This document shows positions 9,061 through 17,202 of a DNA stretch of 64,000 nt, piece after piece. The translations under genes and the position numbers were made by a program. Where the stretch lies: NCBI RefSeq assembly GCF_014641075.1, contig NZ_BMHP01000001.1, positions 372,001-436,000 on the forward strand, given 5' to 3'. Origin of the DNA: Paenibacillus nasutitermitis (GTDB lineage: Bacteria > Bacillota > Bacilli > Paenibacillales > Paenibacillaceae). The notes below the pieces were generated by a model, which saw only the letters and a list, made by a program, of their open reading frames with translations, did no database searches and was not told the DNA's origin. Position 1 is the first letter of the stretch. Every line of letters starts with the position of its first letter.

Positions 9061-9774
9061 ATGAAAGAGGTAAGATATGTAGCCCATCGCGGATTCAGCA
9101 TGAAGGCACCGGAGAATACAATCCCGGCATTTGAACTGGCGGGCGATTCCGGCTTTTGGGGAATTGAATGTGATACGTACTGCACCGTCGATGGAGCATG
9201 GATTGTGCATCACGACCGCACGGTAGACCGGATGACGAACGGGTCTGGCAAAGTGAAGGATTTGACTTATGCACAAACGCAAGAATTGACGATTGTTTCC
9301 GGTCATAATATCTCCGATTATCCAGGTTTACGCATGCCGCTATTGGAAGAGACGCTTGCCGTTTGCAAAAGATTTGGAATGTTCGCTTTTGTAGAAATCG
9401 AAGAATATCATAGAGATGCCGATTTGCAGGCGCTGGTAGAGATAGTTGAGCGTAGTGGAATGATTGAGCGGTGCCGCTTCATCTGCTTCAATGCAGAAGA
9501 CTTGCGAAAAGTAAGAAAGCTGCATAAGAGCATACCGCTTGGGTTCCTGACAAGCGAGTGCCCGACAGAGTCAGATCTGGACATCGTCCAAAGCCTGGCT
9601 CCGGCTTTTCTTGATTATTATCATGAGAAAACAACGGCGGAGGATATTCGCAGATGCCACAAGGCTGGAATTGAAGTTTCCGTTTGGACCGTTAACACAC
9701 ATGAGCTGGCTCAGCCTTTTATACTGGCCGAAGTGGACTATATCACAACAGATACTGTGCTTCATCAAAAGTAA
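9061..9774 (+). CDS. Glycerophosphodiester phosphodiesterase (GDPD family)
   Basis: A 237-residue cytosolic enzyme. The GDPD fingerprint is complete: HRGFSMKAPENT near the N-terminus (catalytic His, Arg, Glu, Asn), ECDTYCTVDG with the metal-binding Glu and Asp, and the second catalytic His in IVHHDRTVDR. A late VSVWTVN is also typical. It hydrolyses glycerophosphodiesters to glycerol-3-phosphate and an alcohol. No signal peptide is visible. The ATG was chosen because AAGAAGGG precedes it; the open frame starts 15 codons earlier without one. It is a single gene under a consensus promoter, back-to-back with a transporter operon, which could mean the transporter brings in phosphodiester compounds (inference only). 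Confidence 0.92.
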   Translation: MKEVRYVAHRGFSMKAPENTIPAFELAGDSGFWGIECDTYCTVDGAWIVHHDRTVDRMTNGSGKVKDLTYAQTQELTIVSGHNISDYPGLRMPLLEETLAVCKRFGMFAFVEIEEYHRDADLQALVEIVERSGMIERCRFICFNAEDLRKVRKLHKSIPLGFLTSECPTESDLDIVQSLAPAFLDYYHEKTTAEDIRRCHKAGIEVSVWTVNTHELAQPFILAEVDYITTDTVLHQK

Positions 9775-9831
9775 CAACGGGGCAGGGCTTACATCTAGGT
9801 CGGATTAAAGGAAAAGCTGATTATTTATATT

Positions 9832-9851
9832 CCTGACAAATTGTTGTCAGG
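9832..9851 (+). terminator. Hairpin after the GDPD gene (weak terminator or operator)
   Basis: Perfect 8-bp arms CCTGACAA and TTGTCAGG around a 4-base loop, about 60 bases past the GDPD stop codon. No T run follows, so termination would be weak. A protein-binding dyad is an alternative. Confidence 0.35.
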
Positions 9852-9888
9852 GCCGCGATTAGGTAATTAGAAGCAGGAAATTAATAGC

Positions 9889-10143
9889 GTGTTTTCGTCG
9901 GTGTCGAAGGTCATGGCACATATATACAAGGTTGATTGCGGTTGGTATGACATCATGATGGGAAAAAGCATGAAAGAAGCGTTAGCGGCTTCTTCTCAAA
10001 TCGAGGCGAATGCAGAAGCTGGAAGCCTTGAGGAACTGGAAGCCAGGTATGACGATTTATCAATGAGATTCAAAGCATGTATTAACGAACATGCGGATCT
10101 GGAGAAAGAGGTTGCCGGATCCGGTTATATAGAGCAAGATGTT
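9889..10143 (+). pseudogene. DinB-family protein remnant
   Basis: The frame contains a stretch like the middle of DinB-family proteins: HIYKVDCGWYDIMMGKSMKEA (first His of the usual metal site, then the VD-W pattern), a helical SLEELEARYDDLSMRFKA and DLEKEV. The N-terminal helix and the C-terminal part with the conserved H-N-HxxYH histidines are missing. The open frame runs on through a strong terminator hairpin, which real genes rarely do, and its first codon is a GTG without a ribosome binding site. I read this as a doubly truncated, decayed gene with its original terminator still in place. The family assignment is from recalled similarity. Confidence 0.5.
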
Positions 10144-10180
10144 ATCCCGCCTTGGCCGTTTGGCCGAAGCGGGATTTTTA
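10144..10180 (+). terminator. Rho-independent terminator
   Basis: The hairpin ATCCCGC-c-TTGGCC / GGCCGA-a-GCGGGAT with a GTTT loop is followed by TTTTTA. It ends whatever transcript crosses the DinB remnant and may also stop read-through from the GDPD gene. Confidence 0.75.
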
Positions 10181-10259
10181 TGTCATTTCATAATGAAAAC
10201 TGCCGTTCTACTAGAGCTTAGATTCTGCTCAATAACGCTGCAGCACAACATGGGTGGCG

Positions 10260-11333
10260 TTATATTTTATTGATCGACTCTCGAATGACAAGATCGGTAG
10301 AAAGTAATACTTTTTTGTAACCGCGGGAGGTGTCCTTGATGCTCTCGAACAGAAGTTTTGCGCCTTCATAACCAAGCATCTCGAAATGCTGCTTGACGGT
10401 GCTCAAAGAGACTTTGGCGAATTTGGAGCTTTCAATGTCATCGAAGCCCATGATGGATATTTGCTCCGGTATTTTGACGCCTTGCAGTGTAAGTTGTTCA
10501 ATTACTTCGAGAGCACGTCTATCGTTTACGCAAAAAAGAGCGGTAAGCTCGCCTTTTTGAATTTGTCTCAAAAGCCTGGAGTAGTCCAGATCCCGCTGAA
10601 GAAATAAAATATCGTCATTTGGCGTTAGTGAGGCGTTTGCCATGGCATTGAGGTACCCGTTGTAACGTTCGACCTCTGTACTCAGATGGAAATCATAGGC
10701 GGCAAATCCGATATTCCGGTGGCCTTGGTCAATCAAGTACTCAACAGCCTCATAGGCGCCGTCATGATTATTACATGTAATACAATTAACTGGATAGCCC
10801 GATGGAAAACGGTCCAGCATGACAAACGGAATCGATCTTTTTCGAACTTCTTTGAGATATTCTTTGGCTGAGTCGGGGTTGGCGGAATAAATAAGGAGCC
10901 CTCGATTCTCGGATTGAATGAGTTTCAGAATGAGTTCCCGTTCTTGCTCAACATCATTTTCCACAAATTCAATAATGAGTTTGCAGCCCTGTTGGTTCAA
11001 GAAGGATTGAACGCCTTTAATGAGCTGCATATACGAACTGTCGTACATTTCGTTGCCGGAAATAATAAAGGTAACGTAATCAGACGGTTTACTGACAGAA
11101 GCCTCCTTACTTGCGACAAAGCTTCCCTTACCCCTCACACGATAAATGACCCCTTCATTGACAAGTTCCGTCAACGCTTTCCGCACCGTAATCGAGCTCA
11201 CATCGAGCAATTTGGCAAACTCTGATCCGCTCGGAATTCGATCATCCTTGCCGAGCTCATTATTCTCTATTTGTAAAAGGACATAATCCTTTACCAGCTG
11301 ATACTTTGGCAATGTTGTATCGTTCTTGCTCAT
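10260..11333 (-). CDS. GntR/LacI hybrid transcriptional regulator
   Basis: A 357-residue regulator with an AraR-like architecture. Residues 1-75 form a GntR winged helix (LPKYQLVKDYVLLQIE, SGSEFAKLLDVSSITVRKAL, VIYRVRGKGSFV). The rest is a LacI/periplasmic-binding-protein-type sensor domain (GLLIYSANPDS, IPFVMLDRFP, NHDGAYEAVEYLIDQGHRNIGF, ISIMGFDDIESSKFA). Such proteins usually repress sugar genes until a sugar binds the sensor domain. It is divergent from a transporter and alpha-mannosidase gene set, which is its likely target. The ATG follows GAGGTGATC. Divergence from the target is consistent with repression plus autoregulation (inference). Confidence 0.92.
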   Translation of the reverse strand: MSKNDTTLPKYQLVKDYVLLQIENNELGKDDRIPSGSEFAKLLDVSSITVRKALTELVNEGVIYRVRGKGSFVASKEASVSKPSDYVTFIISGNEMYDSSYMQLIKGVQSFLNQQGCKLIIEFVENDVEQERELILKLIQSENRGLLIYSANPDSAKEYLKEVRKRSIPFVMLDRFPSGYPVNCITCNNHDGAYEAVEYLIDQGHRNIGFAAYDFHLSTEVERYNGYLNAMANASLTPNDDILFLQRDLDYSRLLRQIQKGELTALFCVNDRRALEVIEQLTLQGVKIPEQISIMGFDDIESSKFAKVSLSTVKQHFEMLGYEGAKLLFESIKDTSRGYKKVLLSTDLVIRESINKI

Positions 11334-11364
11334 GTAAGATCACCTCATATTGGATGTATGCTTA

Positions 11365-11394
11365 ATTATAGCGCACTTTATGAGAAATTGTATA
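11365..11394 (-). promoter_or_regulatory. Candidate promoter of the GntR/LacI regulator gene
   Basis: On the minus strand TATAAT (11365-11370) follows TATACA (11389-11394) after 18 bases. The -35 overlaps the 12-mer ATTGTATACTAA, which recurs before the GH2 gene. Confidence 0.4.
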
Positions 11395-11600
11395 CTAACT
11401 TATTCTATTCAACTCAACATCCTGAAGAAATCGGCCACCAAGCGTTCACACTTGAGTTGACGCAGAAAAGGGTTGGCGACCGCCCGACAAGCCAATATTC
11501 CCAAGAGAATGGTGGATTCCAGGCTTTAAGGGTTTATTTGATTTGTACTTGTCATAAATTAAGCATACAAATCAGTGGGATTATTTTAAAAAACTCTGTA

Positions 11601-11629
11601 TTGACGCAAAATATGGTATGTGTTATTCT
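11601..11629 (+). promoter_or_regulatory. Candidate promoter of the transporter operon starting at 11908
   Basis: TTGACG (11601-11606), a 17-base spacer and TATTCT (11624-11629). It gives a leader of about 270 bases before the first gene. The leader holds two cre-like sites but no open frame I believe in, and no riboswitch I recognise. Confidence 0.55.
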
Positions 11630-11745
11630 TCGCTTAGTATAACAACTTAGAGGATGCAGCATAAGGGAAATCAGCATTTATGTTAGTAGCGGAAGTACAT
11701 AATCGCGAGTATGGAACGTTGTCCGAATACGTTGCATGTCTATTT

Positions 11746-11759
11746 TGAAAGCGTTTAAA
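11746..11759 (+). promoter_or_regulatory. Candidate CcpA site (cre) in the leader
   Basis: TGAAAGCGTTTAAA has one mismatch to the cre consensus TGWAANCGNTNWCA. It lies about 120 bases downstream of the promoter, a position where bound CcpA would block elongation. It also contains part of the palindrome CGTTTAAACG. Confidence 0.5.
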
Positions 11760-11800
11760 CGTGGGCAGAAGCGTGAAAGGGAAATTTGTACAGGCTGAAT

Positions 11801-11814
11801 TGAGTGCGCTTTCA
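11801..11814 (+). promoter_or_regulatory. Second candidate CcpA site (cre) in the leader
   Basis: TGAGTGCGCTTTCA matches the ideal palindrome TGAAAGCGCTTTCA at 12 of 14 positions. The spacing of 55 bases from the first site suggests the pair could act together. Confidence 0.5.
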
Positions 11815-11907
11815 ATTCCAAGATCAAATCCAATGGCTTCTTTCAGATCGAAGGACTAAGTTGGAAGCAATCTCTGACATGAACTTCATAATAAAAGGGG
11901 TGTTCCT

Positions 11908-12822
11908 TTGGAAAGAACGAATAAAAAGCTAGGATTAAAAATTTGGAAACAACGTTATCTTTATCTGATGGTGCTGCCTGGTTTTTTAACGATTCTCATA
12001 TTTTGTTACTTTCCGATGTATGGGATTACCATAGCGTTCAAGGATTACAGCGCTTCTAAGGGGATCATGGGAAGTCCCTGGATTGGATTTAAATATTTTA
12101 ACACTTTTTTTCATGACCCAATGGCATTCAGAGTGTTAAAAAATACATTACTTTTGGGTCTGTATACTTTGCTTTGGTCGTTTCCCGCTCCAATCATACT
12201 TGCCCTATTATTTAATGAACTGAGAAACAAACATTTCAAAAAAATCGTACAAACGGTTTCTTATTTCCCTCATTTTATCTCTGTGGTAATCGTTGCGGGT
12301 ATACTTAAGGATTTTGCTGCCAGAGATGGTCTCTTTAATCATATTATTTCCTATTTTGGCGGAAGTCCGATCATGTTTCTATTAGAACCGGGCTATTTCA
12401 GAACCATATTCATTTCATCAGGTATATGGCAGGGGATTGGTTTTGGGACAATTATCTACCTTGCTGCTTTGAGTGGAATAGACCCTACCTATTATGATGT
12501 CGCGGAAGTGGATGGGGCAAACAGATGGAAGAAGATCGTGCACATCACTTGGCCGTCAATCAGACCAACAACAATCATATTACTTATATTCTCCTTAGGC
12601 GGAATACTGGGATCGGATTTCCAGAAAATCATCTTGCTGTATTCACCGGAAACATATAGTGTAGCTGACGTCATTGGATCCTATGTATATCGGCAAGGAA
12701 TTTTAGGCGCAAGATATGAGTATACCACTGCAATAGGTTTATTCATGTCAGTGATATCCTTTTTCATTCTGTATATCTCAAATTGGGTAAGCCGCAAGGT
12801 ATCGGAAACGAGTTTGTTTTAG
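11908..12822 (+). CDS. Carbohydrate ABC transporter permease, LplB type
   Basis: A 304-residue membrane permease. The first helix ends in YFPMYGITIAFKDYSASKGIMG, the signature region of LplB-type proteins. A later GIDPTYYDVAEVDGANRWKK is the EAA loop for ATPase contact, and IWQGIGFGTIIYLAAL precedes it. Translation starts at a TTG behind AAAGGGGTG. It is the first gene of an operon with a YtcP-type permease, a binding lipoprotein, a secreted propeller-like protein and a GH38 mannosidase. Base composition is AT-rich (24 of 60 bases are G or C in one line I counted), unlike the hydrolase genes at the operon's end. Confidence 0.9.
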   Translation: MERTNKKLGLKIWKQRYLYLMVLPGFLTILIFCYFPMYGITIAFKDYSASKGIMGSPWIGFKYFNTFFHDPMAFRVLKNTLLLGLYTLLWSFPAPIILALLFNELRNKHFKKIVQTVSYFPHFISVVIVAGILKDFAARDGLFNHIISYFGGSPIMFLLEPGYFRTIFISSGIWQGIGFGTIIYLAALSGIDPTYYDVAEVDGANRWKKIVHITWPSIRPTTIILLIFSLGGILGSDFQKIILLYSPETYSVADVIGSYVYRQGILGARYEYTTAIGLFMSVISFFILYISNWVSRKVSETSLF

Positions 12823-12833
12823 GGGGGAGAATA

Positions 12834-13730
12834 TTGAGGAAAGTCAGTTTGGGTTCCAGAGCCTTTGATGCTGTTAATATTTTCATTATGCTATTGATCC
12901 TTGTTGTCGTGCTGTACCCCATATTGAACATTATTGCTACTTCTCTGAGCAGTGCAAGGTACATATCCTCGGGAAGCGTTGCGATTTGGCCAAGAGGATT
13001 CACTGTACAGGCCTATGCAAATGTATTGAAAGACGCGCTTATTTATAAGGGGTATATGAATTCGATTCTTTATGCAGTTGGTTCTACCGGGATTATGCTG
13101 TTGTTTACTTCCTTATTGGCTTATCCGCTTACCGTCCCAGGATTTATGGGGAAAAAATTCATTACCATATTTCTCATGATCACAATGTTTTTCAGTGGAG
13201 GATTAATCCCAACCTACTTGCTTATGCGCAGTATGCATTTGTTAAATACGGTTTGGGTGATGATACTTCCCGGCGCGGTCGGTGCATACAATGTGTTTTT
13301 ATTTAGAACGTTCTTTTTAAATATTCCGACGGAGTTAAAAGAATCGGCTGTCATTGATGGAGCCAATGATATTGTGGTCCTGTTTAGAATTATTTTACCA
13401 TTATCGAAAGCCCTGCTTGCCACTTTTGCTTTATTTGGTTTAGTAGGAAGCTGGAACAGCTGGTTTGAAGCTTTAATATACCTTAAGGATCAGGATAAGT
13501 ATCCATTGCAAATGATTTTAAGAAACTATTTATTCACCCTGGACACAAGTGCAATTCAGGGTAGGGTAGGGGCTGGCAATGTCGCCATTAATTCATCGGG
13601 AACCGCGCTTGATCCCAAGGCAATAAGAATGAGTGTCATCATTATTACCATGTTTCCCATTATGGCCATATATCCATTTTTTCAAAAACACTTTACAAAG
13701 GGGGTATTGGTTGGAGCGATTAAGGGTTAA
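12834..13730 (+). CDS. Carbohydrate ABC transporter permease, YtcP type
   Basis: A 298-residue permease. Features are the IFIMLLILVVVLYP first helix, LPGAVGAYNVFLFRTFF, the EAA loop (PTELKESAVIDGANDIVV) and the closing FTKGVLVGAIKG. The open frame reaches back into the preceding gene, but a GGGGGAGA ribosome binding site lies just before a TTG at 12834, which gives a normal-length protein starting 11 bases after the previous stop. It forms the translocation pore together with the LplB-type partner. Confidence 0.9.
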   Translation: MRKVSLGSRAFDAVNIFIMLLILVVVLYPILNIIATSLSSARYISSGSVAIWPRGFTVQAYANVLKDALIYKGYMNSILYAVGSTGIMLLFTSLLAYPLTVPGFMGKKFITIFLMITMFFSGGLIPTYLLMRSMHLLNTVWVMILPGAVGAYNVFLFRTFFLNIPTELKESAVIDGANDIVVLFRIILPLSKALLATFALFGLVGSWNSWFEALIYLKDQDKYPLQMILRNYLFTLDTSAIQGRVGAGNVAINSSGTALDPKAIRMSVIIITMFPIMAIYPFFQKHFTKGVLVGAIKG

Positions 13731-13791
13731 TGAAATGATCTTGATGCAGTCTTTGACGCCATAAGAAACATATTCATAGGGAGGAATTTGA

Positions 13792-15417
13792 ATGATTAGA
13801 AGGGCAAAAATGCTTAGCCTGGTCATGGTCTGTTTGCTCGTTTTTTCCGCATCGGCCTGCACCAACAATAATGAAGCTGCTGATGACTCCAAGGATAGTG
13901 ATACCTTGACTTTTTCTGTGACTTTAAGTTCCCAAGGGGTAGACAATGAGAATAGTTTGGCAGGAAAAGAATGGAAGAAGCAGATGGAAGCGAAGCTGGG
14001 CAAAAAACTGAACATAAAGTTTAACTATATTCCAGCATCTGAATATGACGAAAAAGTTAAACTCATGATTGCCAGTGACGATATGACAGATTTCTTCGTA
14101 ACTCCTTTATTCTACGATATCACGGATATGGCTAAGGAGGGCCAGATTCTGGAGCTAAGTCAATACAAGGAACTAATGCCTAACTATATGAACTATCTCA
14201 GCAAGGTTAATAATGGCATGGCAAGAGTGACCAATTCTGAAGGTGAAATGTATTCCTTTAAAGAAACATCTACGCCACGTTTTCCTTTGGATAAAGGGAT
14301 GTTAGTACAGAATGTATCTGCATACCGATATGATGTATTTAAGGCAAATAACATAAAAATTCCGCAAACGCTTGATGAATTCTATGACGCGGCAGTAAAA
14401 CTGAAGCAGCTCTATCCAGATAAATATCCTATCGATACAAAATGGAACAGTTTAAGATCTCTTTTCTCTGCTAATCACGTGAAGGATGATATTTACTGGG
14501 ATGGAAGCAAATATGTTTATGGCATTTTCGATGAAGGATATAAAGATGCCATTCAGTTTGCCAACAAGCTTTATTCAGAAAAGTTATTGGATCCTGAGTA
14601 TACAATTGATACGGATGATACGATCAAGAAAAAAGCTTTGAATGGAGATACCTTTATGTGGTTGACCCAGTGGTTTACGGAACCGGGCGATTATACGAGA
14701 ACGGCTAATGACGATAAAATATATGCGGTTTCCTTGTATCCGGATAATCCAAAGTATGGTACAGCCTGGCAGGAAGTGGCCAATGGAAATACCCCGGACT
14801 TAGGTTGGGCTACCTTTTGTATCAGTTCTAAAACCAAAAATCCTGAGGATCTGATCAAGCTTATCGATTTACAATATTCTGACGAAAATATCAGACTCGT
14901 GACTTGGGGAATCGAGGGTACCACCTACAAAATCGGAGAAGACGGCAACCCGACCTTTATGGATTCATTTAAAACGGCAAAGGATCCATGGGCGGAAGGC
15001 GATAAATACGGGATCCGAGCAAGTAAAAAATATAATCCTGGTTTGCAAATGGTAAACGATGCAAAAGCATTCGTAGACTTTGCCGCAACTGATTATACGT
15101 TCTTTGATAACAAATATGAAGAAGTCCCCATTGAAAAGTCGCCGTATTTAACAAGTTTACCCATGCCCAAAAATGATTATATTCCCTCGTGGTTCAGTGA
15201 ACCGGCCATCCAATTTACACCGGACGAAAGCCAGGAAATATCCGAGATTATGAACCCGATCAAAACCTTTGTTACGGAAGAGCAGGCGAAGTATGTTTCC
15301 GGCAAGGCAAGCTTTGACAGCTGGTCCAAATTTATTGACCAGGTTAAAAAAATGGGGGATACCGATAAAGTGTTAAAGATTTACAACGATGCTGCTCAAC
15401 GAGTCCTGTCCAAATAA
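13792..15417 (+). CDS. Sugar ABC transporter substrate-binding lipoprotein
   Basis: A 541-residue binding protein. The N-terminus is a lipoprotein signal (MIRRAKMLSLVMVCLLVF, then SASAC) followed by an Asn/Asp-rich linker. The body has features of the large solute-binding proteins paired with LplB/YtcP permeases, such as LDEFYDAAVKLKQ, a standard hinge segment. The ATG follows GGGAGG. The lipobox has Ala-Ser-Ala before Cys instead of the commoner Leu-x-x, which is still acceptable. The neighbouring alpha-mannosidase suggests a mannose-containing oligosaccharide as ligand (inference). Confidence 0.92.
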   Translation: MIRRAKMLSLVMVCLLVFSASACTNNNEAADDSKDSDTLTFSVTLSSQGVDNENSLAGKEWKKQMEAKLGKKLNIKFNYIPASEYDEKVKLMIASDDMTDFFVTPLFYDITDMAKEGQILELSQYKELMPNYMNYLSKVNNGMARVTNSEGEMYSFKETSTPRFPLDKGMLVQNVSAYRYDVFKANNIKIPQTLDEFYDAAVKLKQLYPDKYPIDTKWNSLRSLFSANHVKDDIYWDGSKYVYGIFDEGYKDAIQFANKLYSEKLLDPEYTIDTDDTIKKKALNGDTFMWLTQWFTEPGDYTRTANDDKIYAVSLYPDNPKYGTAWQEVANGNTPDLGWATFCISSKTKNPEDLIKLIDLQYSDENIRLVTWGIEGTTYKIGEDGNPTFMDSFKTAKDPWAEGDKYGIRASKKYNPGLQMVNDAKAFVDFAATDYTFFDNKYEEVPIEKSPYLTSLPMPKNDYIPSWFSEPAIQFTPDESQEISEIMNPIKTFVTEEQAKYVSGKASFDSWSKFIDQVKKMGDTDKVLKIYNDAAQRVLSK

Positions 15418-15481
15418 CCGATCAGTAACATGGCAATTTCACCCGTCACCAATCGAAAAGAAATTCGGGAGGGAACAAAAG

Positions 15482-17107
15482 ATGAAATTGAAACTGTGGA
15501 AAAATGCAGGATTATGGGCCTGCGCTATGCTGATGGTCATGGTAGCACCAGGCGTTACGACGGCGGGGCAGGCAGCGGGGAGCAGTGTAGAGCAGGTGGA
15601 AAGCATGACGGTCCTTAAGAAGCATGCACCGTTCATGATTAAGGTCGTGGATGCCGAGACGGGCCGTGGTATTCCGCTCGTGGAGTTAAAGACGACGAAC
15701 AACATCCTGTATTACACGGACAGCTCCGGTATCGTGGCGTTTGATGAACCGGGCCTTATGGATCGGCAAGTATTCTTTCATATGTTCAGTGACGGCTACG
15801 AGGTGCCAACCGACTTCTTCGGCTACCGCGGTCAGGCCGTCGACGTAACGCCCGGCGGGAGCGTCACGCTGCAGATGAACAGGGTCAACATTGCCGAACG
15901 GCTTTACCGGGTTACCGGCCAGGGCATATACCGCGATAGTCTGCTGCTCGGCTTGAAAGCACCGATTAAACAGCCGGCAGTCAACGGTCTGGTTATGGGC
16001 CAGGATTCCGTGCAAACAATCGAGTACAACAATAAGCTGTACTGGTTCTGGGGGGATACGGATAGACCGGCCTATCCGCTGGGGAATTTCCGTACGACGG
16101 GCGCGACGTCGAAGCTGCCTCAAAACGGCGGCCTGGATCCCGATGTCGGCGTTAATCTGGACTATTTCACCAATACAGACGGGTTTGTGAAAAGCATGGT
16201 GCCGTCTCTTCCTGATGGGGCGAATATGGCGTGGATTTTCGGCCTGATGACGGCCGAGGACAGCACGGGAAAAGAGCGCCTGCTCACAGGCTACAGTACG
16301 CTTAATCCGGATTTAACCGTGCGCGGCATTCTCGTCTTTAATGATCAGACGGAGCAATTCGAACAGGCCGTTCAGTTTCCGTCCAAGGACGACTGGCGCC
16401 ATCCGGGCGGCCAGGCGACCTACTACGAGGAAAACGGCGATGGCTTTTGGCTCTTTACCGAGCACCGAATACCGAATTTGCGCGTTGCCGCAAGTTACGA
16501 TGCCATTGTCGACTATACCCAATACGAGTCGTTTACATGCCTGGCGCCGGGAGCGGCCTACGACGGGGCTAATACATCGCTCGAACGCGACCAGAACGGC
16601 CAGCTCCTGTGGGGCTGGAAGAAGAACACCCCGCCGCTCAGTCAGGATGAAGAGAAAGAACTGATTAACCTCGGTCTGATTCATGGTGGCGAGGAGCGCT
16701 ACTATCAATTGAAAGATGCCGATACCAATAATGAAATTCAGCTGGCCCAAAGCTCTGTTGAGTGGAACGATTACCGGCAGCGCTATGTGATGATTGGACA
16801 GCAGGTTATGGGGACAACATCGGTTCTCGGTGAGATCTGGTATGCGGAAGCGCCTTCGCCGCAAGGTCCGTGGACAACGGCCAAGAAGATCCTTACACAT
16901 GACAATTACACCTTCTATAACCCGGCTCAGCATAAGTTCTTCTTCGAAGACGGCGGCCGCGTCATTTACTTCGAGGCGACCTATACGAATACGTATACGG
17001 ATCATATTCCGACGCCGCGCTACAACTACAATCAGATCATGTATAAACTCGACTTGACTAATCCGGCCCTAGGCCTTCCATCTGTTGAAGGAACTACCGG
17101 AAGCTAG
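15482..17107 (+). CDS. Secreted beta-propeller-like protein (DUF4185/GH43-like)
   Basis: A 541-residue exported protein. A signal peptide (MKLKLWKNAGLWACAMLMVM, cleavage near TTA-GQA) is followed by a small carboxypeptidase-regulatory-like beta domain (residues about 50-130). The remainder repeats short beta-rich units with acidic and aromatic motifs: KLYWFWGDTDRP, GFWLFTEHRI, QRYVMIGQQV, GEIWYAEAPSPQGPW, RVIYFEATY. GDT after an aromatic run and the GPW-type blade ends recall DUF4185 and five-bladed GH43-type glycosidases. Enzymatic activity is not proven. The ATG follows GGGAGG. Codon use is much more GC-rich than in the transporter genes before it. It may bind or cleave the polymer whose products the transporter imports. 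Confidence 0.7.
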   Translation: MKLKLWKNAGLWACAMLMVMVAPGVTTAGQAAGSSVEQVESMTVLKKHAPFMIKVVDAETGRGIPLVELKTTNNILYYTDSSGIVAFDEPGLMDRQVFFHMFSDGYEVPTDFFGYRGQAVDVTPGGSVTLQMNRVNIAERLYRVTGQGIYRDSLLLGLKAPIKQPAVNGLVMGQDSVQTIEYNNKLYWFWGDTDRPAYPLGNFRTTGATSKLPQNGGLDPDVGVNLDYFTNTDGFVKSMVPSLPDGANMAWIFGLMTAEDSTGKERLLTGYSTLNPDLTVRGILVFNDQTEQFEQAVQFPSKDDWRHPGGQATYYEENGDGFWLFTEHRIPNLRVAASYDAIVDYTQYESFTCLAPGAAYDGANTSLERDQNGQLLWGWKKNTPPLSQDEEKELINLGLIHGGEERYYQLKDADTNNEIQLAQSSVEWNDYRQRYVMIGQQVMGTTSVLGEIWYAEAPSPQGPWTTAKKILTHDNYTFYNPAQHKFFFEDGGRVIYFEATYTNTYTDHIPTPRYNYNQIMYKLDLTNPALGLPSVEGTTGS

Positions 17108-17121
17108 CGGGGCGTGTAGCG

Positions 17122-17149
17122 AGAGCGTGTCGCTGAAGCGACACGCTCT
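17122..17149 (+). terminator. Perfect hairpin between the propeller gene and GH38 gene
   Basis: A 12-bp perfect stem (17122-17133 with 17138-17149) around a TGAA loop, 15 bases after the preceding stop codon. There is no T run. It may weaken read-through into, or protect the upstream message from, the mannosidase gene. Confidence 0.45.
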
Positions 17150-17202
17150 GGCCGTGCTTCGGAGCAGCGGCATTTGTTCCAACCAAGATAAAGCCATAGG
17201 AT

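Noticed and set aside
1699..9774. Idea that the first transporter imports glycerophosphodiesters because a GDPD gene is adjacent
   Set aside because: Kept only as a remark: the GDPD gene is in a separate transcript and the permeases belong to a sugar-importer family.
11358..11642. Plus-strand open frame of 94 codons before the second transporter operon
   Set aside because: It crosses the predicted promoter, has no ribosome binding site and its composition does not look like protein.
11630..11907. Long leader considered as a riboswitch
   Set aside because: No conserved core of any known class could be recognised, and no terminator or anti-terminator pair was seen before the gene.
16313..17005. 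Minus-strand open frame of 230 codons
   Set aside because: Antisense to the propeller-like gene, with low-complexity Ile/Arg repeats and no ribosome binding site.
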